From contig DAOWFY010000083.1 of assembly GCA_030637775.1 (NCBI GenBank), positions 1 to 5,258 on the forward strand: a DNA stretch of 5,258 bases, in the 5' to 3' direction. Below are positions 1 to 5,258 of this stretch, in pieces. Source of the stretch: a bacterium. GTDB taxonomy: Bacteria; Ratteibacteria; UBA8468. How positions within the stretch are numbered: the stretch's first letter is position 1; every line of letters begins with the position of its first letter. The notes under the pieces were generated by a model that saw nothing but the letters and a program-made list of their open reading frames with translations, ran no database searches and had not been told where the DNA came from. The translations under genes and the position numbers were made by a program.

Positions 1-1019
1 CTACTACGATCAATATTCCCGATACCGTTGGCTATACCATACCCGAGGAATTTGGTAAACTCATTGCCTACATCAGGAAAAACTTACCGATCAGTATTAC
101 CATCAGTATCCATTGCCATAATGACTTAGGCCTGGCGGTAGCCAATTCCCTCTCCGCCATTGAGAATGGCGCAACGCAAGTGGAATGCACCATCAACGGC
201 ATTGGAGAAAGGGCGGGTAATGCCGCTTTAGAGGAGATTGTGATGGCGCTGAGAACAAGAGAGGATATCCTGGGGAAGAAAACAAAAATTCTTATCTCCG
301 AAATTTGTCCTGCCAGCAAATTGGTTAGTTCTCTCACCGGCATTCCTGTTCAGCCAAATAAGGCAATTGTGGGAGAGAATGCCTTCCGGCATGAGGCAGG
401 AATTCATCAGGATGGATTGTTGAAGAAAAGAACCACCTATGAAATCATCGACCCGAAGAAAATTGGCTTAAAAGGAAGTGAACTCGTTCTTGGCAAACAT
501 TCCGGAAGGCATGCCTTTTGGAAACGGATAGCGGAGCTTGGTTATCATCTCAAGCAGAAAGAGTTAGAGAAAATATTTTTCCGCTTCAAAAGATTAGCCG
601 ATAAGAAGAAGGAGGTTACCGACAGCGACCTTATCGCCATTCTGGAGGAGGAGACAACTCCCCTGCCCCAGGTCTATAGCCTTCTCTATTTTCATACCAG
701 TTCAGGAACGCAGACCATTCCTACGGCCACCATTAAATTAAAGAAAAATGGCAAGATTTTAGAGGATGCTTCCTGCGGGGATGGTCCGGTGGATGCGGCC
801 TATCGCACCATCGATAGAATGGTGGGATTAAAGAGTCGCCTCCTTGACTACAAAATCAAAGCGGTAACCTCGGGAAAGGATGCTCTGGGAGAGGTCTCTT
901 TAAAATTAGAGATTAAAAAGAGGATTGTGGCCGGCAGGGCGGTGAGCACCGACATTATTGAGGCCAGTGCCAAGGCCTACCTCAATGCCATTAATCGCTA
1001 CTTAGCAACTAAGAAATGA
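1..1019 (+). CDS. leuA: 2-isopropylmalate synthase, 5'-truncated by the window edge
   Basis: This enzyme condenses acetyl-CoA with 2-ketoisovalerate to give 2-isopropylmalate, the committed step of leucine synthesis in the cytoplasm. The first complete codon is at position 3, and 338 residues are present. The family is usually about 500-520 residues, so roughly the first 170-180 are missing. Visible in order are the TIM-barrel segment [11 protein letters not shown], the metal-binding HCHND motif (111-125), [18 protein letters not shown], and the linker motifs [13 protein letters not shown] and [12 protein letters not shown]. The C-terminal LeuA regulatory (dimer) domain runs from about 670 to the stop, with [10 protein letters not shown] and a final [19 protein letters not shown]. 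The presence of that domain suggests leucine feedback control, which is family knowledge rather than something shown here. Homocitrate or citramalate synthase are alternatives, but the leuCDB neighbours favour LeuA. Its stop overlaps the leuC start as ATGA. Confidence 0.96.
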   Translation, partial: TTINIPDTVGYTIPEEFGKLIAYIRKNLPISITISIHCHNDLGLAVANSLSAIENGATQVECTINGIGERAGNAALEEIVMALRTREDILGKKTKILISEICPASKLVSSLTGIPVQPNKAIVGENAFRHEAGIHQDGLLKKRTTYEIIDPKKIGLKGSELVLGKHSGRHAFWKRIAELGYHLKQKELEKIFFRFKRLADKKKEVTDSDLIAILEEETTPLPQVYSLLYFHTSSGTQTIPTATIKLKKNGKILEDASCGDGPVDAAYRTIDRMVGLKSRLLDYKIKAVTSGKDALGEVSLKLEIKKRIVAGRAVSTDIIEASAKAYLNAINRYLATKK

Positions 1020-2227
1020 CGATTACGGAGAAGATTTTAGCAGCACACTCTGGTAAAAAAGAGGTAGTCCCTGGAGATTTCATCTTAGCAGATGTTGATT
1101 TGGCTTTGGGTAATGATATTACGGCACCGGCAGCAATTAGGGAATTTAAAAAAGCAGGCGGTAAAAAGGTTTTTGACCCGGAAAAGATTGTTTTAATCCC
1201 TGACCATTTTTCCCCGGCCAAGGATTTAGAGAGCGCGCAATTGGCGAAAAGGTTAAAACTATTTGCCCAACAGCAGAAGATTCCTCATTTCTATGAGATA
1301 GGACGGATGGGGATTGAGCATGCCCTTATTCCGGAAAAAGGTCTTGTTTTGCCGGGAAATTTAGTTGTGGGAGCCGATTCCCATACCTGCACCTATGGGG
1401 CAGTTGGCGCCTTTGCCACCGGAGTCGGCAGTACCGATTTAGCCGCAGTCTTCATTAGCGGTAAATGCTGGTTTAAGGTGCCGGCTACCTTTAAATTCAT
1501 CTACTACGGAAAATTACCAAGATGGACAGGGGGAAAGGACATTATCCTTCACACCATTGGCGATATTGGTGTGGACGGAGCGCATTACAAAGCGATGGAA
1601 TTTAGCGGCGAGACAATCAAAAATCTTGCGATGGATGACAGATTTACCCTCTGCAATATGGCAATTGAGGCGGGAGCAAAGAATGGAATCATTGAGCCGG
1701 GTGAGATTACCTGGAAAAGTGACGCAGATAGCAACTATAGCGAAGTAAAAGAATACGATGTCAGCAAAATTGAGCCCCAGGTTGCCTTTCCTTCCTCCCC
1801 CAGCAATATAAGACCTATCGGTGAAGTTGGGGAGATCCCTATTGACCAGGTTGTGATTGGCTCCTGCACCAATGGGAGGATTTCTGATCTTCGGATCGCG
1901 GCCTCAATTCTGAAGAAAAAAAAGATTCATCCAGAAGTGCGAACAATCATCATTCCCGCAACCCAGAGGATTTACTTAGATGCACTTAGAGAGGGATTAA
2001 TAGACTTATTTATCAAGGCCGGCTGTATTGTCAGTACCCCTACCTGTGGTCCCTGTCTTGGGGGACATATGGGAGTTCTTAGCGAAGGGGAGGTCTGTCT
2101 TTCCACAACAAACCGAAACTTTATTGGAAGGATGGGAAGCCCTAAAAGCAAAGTCTATCTTGCCAATCCTGCTGTGGCAGCCGCTTCTGCAATAAAAGGG
2201 AGGATTGCCCATCCAGAGAGGATATAA
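1016..2227 (+). CDS. leuC: 3-isopropylmalate dehydratase, large subunit
   Basis: This is the large subunit of the isopropylmalate isomerase, a [4Fe-4S] aconitase-family hydro-lyase that converts 2- to 3-isopropylmalate together with LeuD. It has 403 residues, which matches the short archaeal/HacA-like class rather than the roughly 465-residue E. coli form. Visible motifs are [22 protein letters not shown] (Asp121, His123, Cys125), IGSCTNGR (Cys284), and TCGPCLGG (Cys344, Cys347). The three cysteines 284, 344 and 347 are the expected cluster ligands. The end [12 protein letters not shown]...AAASAIKG is also typical. The start [13 protein letters not shown] is canonical for the family. It overlaps the leuA stop by 4 bases and has no clear Shine-Dalgarno, so it is probably translated by coupling. 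An A8 run at 1916-1923 lies inside an intact Lys-rich stretch. LeuC paralogs can act on homoaconitate or citramalate derivatives, but the operon points to leucine. Confidence 0.97.
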   Translation: MTITEKILAAHSGKKEVVPGDFILADVDLALGNDITAPAAIREFKKAGGKKVFDPEKIVLIPDHFSPAKDLESAQLAKRLKLFAQQQKIPHFYEIGRMGIEHALIPEKGLVLPGNLVVGADSHTCTYGAVGAFATGVGSTDLAAVFISGKCWFKVPATFKFIYYGKLPRWTGGKDIILHTIGDIGVDGAHYKAMEFSGETIKNLAMDDRFTLCNMAIEAGAKNGIIEPGEITWKSDADSNYSEVKEYDVSKIEPQVAFPSSPSNIRPIGEVGEIPIDQVVIGSCTNGRISDLRIAASILKKKKIHPEVRTIIIPATQRIYLDALREGLIDLFIKAGCIVSTPTCGPCLGGHMGVLSEGEVCLSTTNRNFIGRMGSPKSKVYLANPAVAAASAIKGRIAHPERI

Positions 2228-2550
2228 TGGAAAGAATGCGGGTAAGGCTGTATATTCCTAACTACTGGGTTGAAGGAACAATCTTTTTTGCTGAAACCAA
2301 GGAGGCCTCTGAGTTTATGGGTATAAAACCAAAATTATTTCTCCCCATTATAGAAGCAACAATCTATTCTCTCAAGAGCAATAGAGTCCTCAGCCACCCC
2401 AAATTCTTAGCCCTCAACAGAAAAAGTATTGAAAGGATTGAGCCGGTGAACAAAGAAGATATAAAAAAGGTATTTGTTATCTGGAGTTCCTGGCTGAGGG
2501 GAGAAATTCAGATTCCTCAACCGGTAGGAGATGGAGTGTTAGAAAAATAA
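2227..2550 (+). CDS. Small uncharacterised protein, paralog of the next gene, with C-terminal extension
   Basis: This is a 107-residue soluble protein whose function I do not recognise. Residues 5-74 align without gaps to residues 9-78 of the following gene, with about 32 of 70 positions identical by hand count. Shared pieces are RV..(Y/F)IP.Y..EGTIF, ATIYS, PKF..LNR.SI. The alternating hydrophobic pattern suggests a small all-beta domain, which is inference. The position matching the partner's GGRLSDFLN reads TKEASEFMG, so this copy has diverged there. Residues 75-107 form an extension absent from the partner, including VIWSSWLRGEIQIPQP. There is no signal peptide or membrane segment. The start overlaps the leuC stop by one base (TAATG), and an AGAGGA-like ribosome site lies just upstream. 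A second in-frame ATG at 2236 is possible and would give MRVRLYIPN. The intact reading frame and similarity to its neighbour make it a real gene. Confidence 0.85.
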   Translation: MERMRVRLYIPNYWVEGTIFFAETKEASEFMGIKPKLFLPIIEATIYSLKSNRVLSHPKFLALNRKSIERIEPVNKEDIKKVFVIWSSWLRGEIQIPQPVGDGVLEK

Positions 2551-2554
2551 AAAT

Positions 2555-2560
2555 AGGAGG
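2555..2560 (+). promoter_or_regulatory. Strong Shine-Dalgarno for the second small paralog
   Basis: The sequence AGGAGG lies 8 bases before the ATG at 2569, within the 18-base gap after the first small gene. It is the strongest ribosome site in the window, whereas the other genes rely on overlap or weaker sites. This suggests the second small protein is translated independently and perhaps at a higher level than its neighbours, which is inference. Confidence 0.85.
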
Positions 2561-2568
2561 AAAAGATT

Positions 2569-2823
2569 ATGCCGACGGAGCAAGAGGAGGTGAGGGTAAC
2601 GGTTTTTATTCCCAAATACCGCATTGAAGGGACAATCTTTATGTATCAAGGAGGTCGCCTCTCCGACTTTCTCAACACAACAACTAAGGCCTTCGTTCCC
2701 ATTACCAATGCCACCATCTATTCCGAGCAAGATAATAAGGTTATGGGAAGGCCAAAATTTATGGGATTAAACAGAAATTCGATCATTATGCTCTACAAGG
2801 TAGAGGAGGCAGGTGCAGTTTAA
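2569..2823 (+). CDS. Small uncharacterised protein with GGRLSDFLN motif, second of a tandem pair
   Basis: This is an 84-residue soluble protein, mostly one domain (residues 9-78) followed by a short EEAGAV tail. It carries VFIPKYRIEGTIF, GGRLSDFLN (residues 28-36), AFVPITNATIY and PKFMGLNRNSIIML. From memory, small bacterial proteins with this RLSDFLN plus F(V/I)P(I/L)T(N/D)A pattern exist and are annotated as a domain of unknown function. I cannot give a family number with certainty and assign no function. The pattern of short hydrophobic strands would suit a small beta-barrel, which is inference. It is the better-conserved member of the pair and has its own strong AGGAGG site. Its 3' end overlaps the leuD start by 11 bases, so leuD translation is likely coupled to it. 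There is no signal peptide or transmembrane helix. Confidence 0.87.
   Translation: MPTEQEEVRVTVFIPKYRIEGTIFMYQGGRLSDFLNTTTKAFVPITNATIYSEQDNKVMGRPKFMGLNRNSIIMLYKVEEAGAV
2803..2809 (+). promoter_or_regulatory. Shine-Dalgarno supporting the GTG start of leuD
   Basis: GAGGAGG inside the end of the second small gene precedes the leuD GTG at 2813. Only 3 bases separate them, which is tighter than usual. A TAG at 2801-2803 in the leuD frame excludes any earlier start, and no later start keeps the conserved KGKIWKF...NTDEIIP region. GTG at 2813 is therefore the only sensible choice. Confidence 0.7.
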
Positions 2824-3307
2824 GGGAAAGATCTGGAAGTTTCCGGATAATATCAATACCGATGAGATTATTCCGGCAAAGTATTTAGTTACATCCGATC
2901 AAAAAGAGCTGTCGAAACATTGCTTAGAGATTATTCATCCGGAATTCCCAAAAAGAGTGAAAAAGGGCGATATTATTGTGGCCGGAGAGAATTTTGGCTG
3001 CGGCTCTTCAAGGGAGCACGCCGCCCTTGCCATTAAAGGGACGGGTATCTCCTGTATCATTGCTAAGAGTTTTGCCAGAATTTTCTTCCGCAACTGTATC
3101 AATATTGGATTGCCGATCTTAGAGGAGAAAAAACTTCCTGAATCCTGTAGTCAAGGGGATATTATAAAGATTGATTTGGCAAAAGGAGTTATTAAAAATC
3201 TTTCTAACGAGAAGGAATCCGCCATTGGCGGATTCCCCCCGTTTCTTCAAGAGATTATAAGCAGTGGGGGTTTAATGAAATGGGTAAAAAAGAAGGTTAT
3301 AAGATAG
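2813..3307 (+). CDS. leuD: 3-isopropylmalate dehydratase, small subunit
   Basis: This is the small swivel-domain subunit that pairs with LeuC to form the isopropylmalate isomerase. At 164 residues it is the usual length for the short archaeal-type LeuD. Seen motifs are NINTDEIIPAKYL (residues 13-25), GENFGCGSSREHA (58-70), the substrate-loop signature of the family, and FARIFFRNCINIGLP (87-101). The C-terminus FPPFLQEIISSGGLMKWVKKK also fits. The start is GTG, forced by an upstream in-frame stop, and it overlaps the previous gene by 11 bases. The 3' end overlaps leuB by 28 bases. A perfect inverted repeat lies in codons for residues about 134-142, where the protein reads ESAIGGF; I recall relatives having different residues there, but the length is kept. 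Separation from leuC by two small genes is unusual. Confidence 0.96.
   Translation: MQFKGKIWKFPDNINTDEIIPAKYLVTSDQKELSKHCLEIIHPEFPKRVKKGDIIVAGENFGCGSSREHAALAIKGTGISCIIAKSFARIFFRNCINIGLPILEEKKLPESCSQGDIIKIDLAKGVIKNLSNEKESAIGGFPPFLQEIISSGGLMKWVKKKVIR
3214..3236 (+). repeat. Perfect inverted repeat (10-bp stem, 3-nt loop) inside leuD
   Basis: The left arm GGAATCCGCC (3214-3223) and right arm GGCGGATTCC (3227-3236) are exact reverse complements around the loop ATT. Pairing stops outside this (A3213 against C3237). No T-run follows; a C-run (3235-3240) does, so it does not look like an intrinsic terminator. It sits within the leuD reading frame, 43 bases before the leuB ATG. It could act as an RNA stability or translation element, or be a relic of a palindromic repeat; neither is shown. 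Confidence 0.8.
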
Positions 3308-4347
3308 GCATTATCCCGGGCGATGGGGTTGGTCCCGAGGTAATCAGAGAAGGTTTAAAGGTGCTGAAGAGCGCCGGAGAAAAGTTCGGTATAAAATATG
3401 ATTTTGTCAACTATGATTTTGGTGGTGAGCGCTATCTAAAGACTGGTGAGGTTCTTCCCGATTCTACTCTAAAAGAATTTAAGCAATTAGATGCTATTCT
3501 TCTTGGTGCGGTAGGTCATCCCGAAGTAAAGACCGGAATTTTAGAGCAAGGGCTTTTATTAAAGATAAGGTTTGGCTTAGACCAATATATCAATCTTCGT
3601 CCGGTAAAGTTATTTCCTGGAGTTGACACACCTTTGGCAAATAAGAAACCGGAGGATATTGACTATTGTGTCGTGAGGGAAAATACCGAAGGCGCCTATT
3701 GCGGTAGCGGTGGGTTTTTCAAAAAGGGAACATCTGATGAAATAGCCATCCAGGAAAGCATTAATACTAAAAAAGGGGTGGAGAGATGTGTGCGCTATGC
3801 CTATGAACTTACTAAAGGAAGAAATAAAAAGAAGGAGCTTACCTTGAGTGATAAAGCAAATGTTCTTACCTTTGAAGGCGACTTATGGAGAAGAACCTTT
3901 AGGCAGGTAGGGAAAGAATATCCCGAGATCAAACAAAATTTTGCTCTTGTTGATGCAACCTGTATGTGGATGGTGAAGAATCCGGAATGGTTCGATGTCA
4001 TCGTTACCTCTAACCTTTTTGGAGATATTATTACCGATCTTGCCGCGGTAACTCAAGGAGGTATGGGTATTGCTGCGGGAGCCAATATCAATCCCGAAGG
4101 GGTCAGTATGTTTGAGCCGATTCATGGCAGTGCTCCCAAATATACCGGTAAGAATGTGATCTGTCCTCTCGCTACCATTGCTGCCGGGGCAATGATGTTA
4201 AAAATTTTGGGTGAAGAAGAGGCGGCAAAGACAATTGAGAAGGCGATAATGAAGTTAACCGGCGAAGGCCGCATCAAGAGTCTGCAGGCAGGCAGAATGG
4301 GACTTTCCACCGAAGAAGTCGGTGACTTAGTGGCAAAGTTTATATAG
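3280..4347 (+). CDS. leuB: 3-isopropylmalate dehydrogenase
   Basis: This enzyme oxidises and decarboxylates 3-isopropylmalate to 2-ketoisocaproate with NAD+, the last operon-encoded step of leucine precursor synthesis. Its 355 residues are normal for the family. Seen are YKIGIIPGDGVGPEV near the N-terminus and the substrate arginines in KIRFGLDQYINLRP (Arg97, Arg107) and VVRENTEG (Arg133, with Tyr140). Also present are the catalytic DKAN lysine (Lys192), the metal aspartates Asp225 (VDA), Asp249 and Asp253 (NLFGDIITD), and the NAD loop EPIHGSAPKYTGKN (279-292). The LLLKIRFGLDQYINLRPVKLFPG segment resembles the mycobacterial-type enzyme more than the E. coli or Thermus type, from memory. Isocitrate, homoisocitrate or tartrate dehydrogenases are relatives, but context and the conserved loop favour LeuB. 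The ATG lies 28 bases inside leuD and is preceded by GTGGGGG (3264-3270). Confidence 0.95.
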   Translation: MGKKEGYKIGIIPGDGVGPEVIREGLKVLKSAGEKFGIKYDFVNYDFGGERYLKTGEVLPDSTLKEFKQLDAILLGAVGHPEVKTGILEQGLLLKIRFGLDQYINLRPVKLFPGVDTPLANKKPEDIDYCVVRENTEGAYCGSGGFFKKGTSDEIAIQESINTKKGVERCVRYAYELTKGRNKKKELTLSDKANVLTFEGDLWRRTFRQVGKEYPEIKQNFALVDATCMWMVKNPEWFDVIVTSNLFGDIITDLAAVTQGGMGIAAGANINPEGVSMFEPIHGSAPKYTGKNVICPLATIAAGAMMLKILGEEEAAKTIEKAIMKLTGEGRIKSLQAGRMGLSTEEVGDLVAKFI

Positions 4348-4362
4348 ATTAATAGAGATAAA

Positions 4363-4755
4363 ATGAAAAAAGCAAAAGAAGTCTATCGAGGAGAAGAGAA
4401 AAGAAAATATATTCGTGTAAGCATTCCATTTACCTTTATTCATAAAAAGGAAAATGAAGATTGGCAAGAGGCGTCGACCACTAAGGATATTAGTTTAGGA
4501 GGACTTCGTTTTATTGCCTCCAAACTTCTTTCTAATGCCTCGCTGGAATTGGAGATCTGGATTCCAACTTCTATTGGTTCTCATATTAAGTTGAAGGCAA
4601 AGGTTGTTTGGCAGAAGAAAAAGAAAAAAGGCATTTTCTCTAAAGAATACGAAACTGGATTATCCTTCGTAGAGACTGAAAAGGACAGGAAAGATTTAGG
4701 GTTCTTTTTAGAGAAGAGTTTAGAAAAGAGGTTCCTTCTCAATGAAAAAATATAA
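4363..4755 (+). CDS. PilZ-domain protein, probable cyclic-di-GMP receptor
   Basis: This is a 130-residue single-domain protein. PilZ domains bind the second messenger cyclic-di-GMP and act through partner proteins. Both halves of the ligand-binding signature are present: RKYIR (RxxxR, Arg14 and Arg18) and DISLGG (DxSxxG, Asp42, Ser44, Gly46). Later beta-strand motifs LKAKVVWQKK and YETGLSFVE complete the barrel, with a Lys-rich loop (about residues 83-89) between them. A final helix, rich in Lys/Glu and Leu, follows. There is no output domain, signal peptide or membrane segment, so it would act in the cytoplasm by binding a partner. It starts 15 bases after leuB behind a weak ribosome site and overlaps asd by 14 bases, so it is likely co-transcribed with the amino-acid genes. 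Ligand binding is predicted from motifs only, and its target is unknown. Confidence 0.9.
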   Translation: MKKAKEVYRGEEKRKYIRVSIPFTFIHKKENEDWQEASTTKDISLGGLRFIASKLLSNASLELEIWIPTSIGSHIKLKAKVVWQKKKKKGIFSKEYETGLSFVETEKDRKDLGFFLEKSLEKRFLLNEKI

Positions 4756-5258
4756 TGTCGCGGTAGTGGGGATTGGGATGGTGGGGACAGAGATGGTGAA
4801 AATTCTCCGGGAGAGAAACTTCCCTGTTAATACTTTAAAAATCCTTGCCACCAGAGAAAGGACCGAGGAGATTGTGGGAGAAAAATTCAAGGTAGAAAAA
4901 ACTACAGGAGATTCCTTTAAGGATATCGACATTGCTCTTTTTGCGGGAACTGAAGGGGCAAAGGGTGCTTCCCGGCAGTTTGGCTGGACTGCCGTGGAAA
5001 AAGGGGCTCTTGTCATCGATAATGGAGATGACTTCCGGATGGATACAAGAGTTCCTCTGGTGGTACCGGAGGTCAATCCCGAGGCTTTGAAGAAACACCA
5101 TTTCATCTCCAACCCAAATTGCTCCACGATTCAGTTAGTGATGGCTCTTTTTCCTTTACACCGGAAAGCAAAAATTAAAAGGGTCATTGTCTCCACCTAC
5201 CAGGCAGTGAGTGGCACCGGTAAAGCAGCGGTCAGGGAATTGGAAGAGGAAACAAGAG
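4742..5258 (+). CDS. asd: Aspartate-semialdehyde dehydrogenase, 3'-truncated by the window edge
   Basis: This enzyme reduces L-aspartyl-4-phosphate to aspartate semialdehyde with NADPH, feeding lysine/diaminopimelate, threonine and methionine synthesis. The window holds 172 codons, about half of the usual 330-350. Seen are the N-terminal Rossmann start KKYNVAVVGIGMVG, VPLVVPEVNPEAL, the active-site SNPNCST with catalytic Cys127, and VSTYQAVSGTGKAAVREL, all in family order. Two places differ from the usual enzyme. The nucleotide loop reads GIGMVG (residues 10-15), one residue shorter than the common GATGxVG, and the DNSSAFRM-type segment reads DNGDDFRM (93-100). These may mark a divergent subfamily. 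The ATG overlaps the PilZ gene by 14 bases, with AAGAGG at 4726-4731 ten bases upstream. The 3' half, including the catalytic His region, is outside the window. Confidence 0.93.
   Translation, partial: MKKYNVAVVGIGMVGTEMVKILRERNFPVNTLKILATRERTEEIVGEKFKVEKTTGDSFKDIDIALFAGTEGAKGASRQFGWTAVEKGALVIDNGDDFRMDTRVPLVVPEVNPEALKKHHFISNPNCSTIQLVMALFPLHRKAKIKRVIVSTYQAVSGTGKAAVRELEEETR

Noticed and set aside
155-171. 7-bp perfect hairpin CGCCATT/AATGGCG with loop GAG inside leuA
   Set aside because: It falls on strongly conserved LeuA codons (SAIENGA), is short, and has no nearby start or stop to act on; probably chance from codon choice.
68-343. 91-codon open frame on the minus strand opposite leuA
   Set aside because: It lies entirely over conserved LeuA catalytic motifs and has no ribosome site or family likeness.
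506-517. 12-base palindrome AAGGCATGCCTT in leuA
   Set aside because: It encodes the conserved GRHAF region, has no loop, and no partner sites were seen; not convincing as an operator.
1916-1923. A8 run in leuC as a possible frameshift or programmed slippage site
   Set aside because: The reading frame continues intact through conserved motifs on both sides, and A-runs are common in Lys-rich genes of this base composition.
3237-3280. Intrinsic terminator after the leuD hairpin
   Set aside because: The stem is followed by C residues and mixed sequence rather than a T-run, and leuB begins 43 bases later in the same operon.
4348-4362. Promoter or terminator in the leuB-PilZ gap
   Set aside because: The gap is only 15 bases with no stem; no credible -35/-10 pair was seen in the preceding leuB end.
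4720-5127. 135-codon open frame on the minus strand opposite asd
   Set aside because: The plus strand has clear Asd motifs here; the reverse frame is Ser/Thr-rich with no recognisable domain, typical of a shadow.

Overview
The window is a compact, single-strand biosynthetic operon from a bacterium. Every gene lies on the + strand, and all but two junctions overlap; those two gaps are 18 and 15 bases. In order: the 3' two-thirds of leuA (2-isopropylmalate synthase), leuC (isopropylmalate isomerase large subunit), two small paralogous proteins of unknown function, leuD (isomerase small subunit), leuB (3-isopropylmalate dehydrogenase), a single-domain PilZ protein, and the 5' half of asd (aspartate-semialdehyde dehydrogenase). 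No RNA gene, mobile element, CRISPR array, promoter or intrinsic terminator was found, and there is no gene-free stretch longer than 18 bases.

Together LeuA, LeuC+LeuD and LeuB convert 2-ketoisovalerate plus acetyl-CoA to 2-ketoisocaproate, the leucine precursor. Asd starts the branch from aspartyl phosphate to lysine/diaminopimelate, threonine and methionine. leu genes followed by asd is an arrangement I recall from several Gram-negative and candidate-phylum bacteria. The isomerase is the short two-subunit type (403 + 164 residues) found in archaea and many anaerobic or deep-branching bacteria, not the longer E. coli type. The sequence is moderately AT-rich by eye, with many AGA/AGG arginine codons and Lys/Glu-rich proteins. 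The Asd start carries an unusual glycine motif. These traits suggest an uncultured or deep-branching Gram-negative-type bacterium (something like Omnitrophota or a relative), but the phylum cannot be fixed from this window.

Three things are not explained by leucine synthesis. First, a tandem pair of about 85-107-residue paralogs is inserted between the two isomerase subunit genes. Second, a c-di-GMP-receptor-type PilZ gene sits between leuB and asd and overlaps asd. Third, a perfect 10-bp, 3-nt-loop inverted repeat lies within the 3' end of leuD, just upstream of the leuB start. These are the parts worth a second look; the enzymes themselves are ordinary apart from the divergent Asd motifs.
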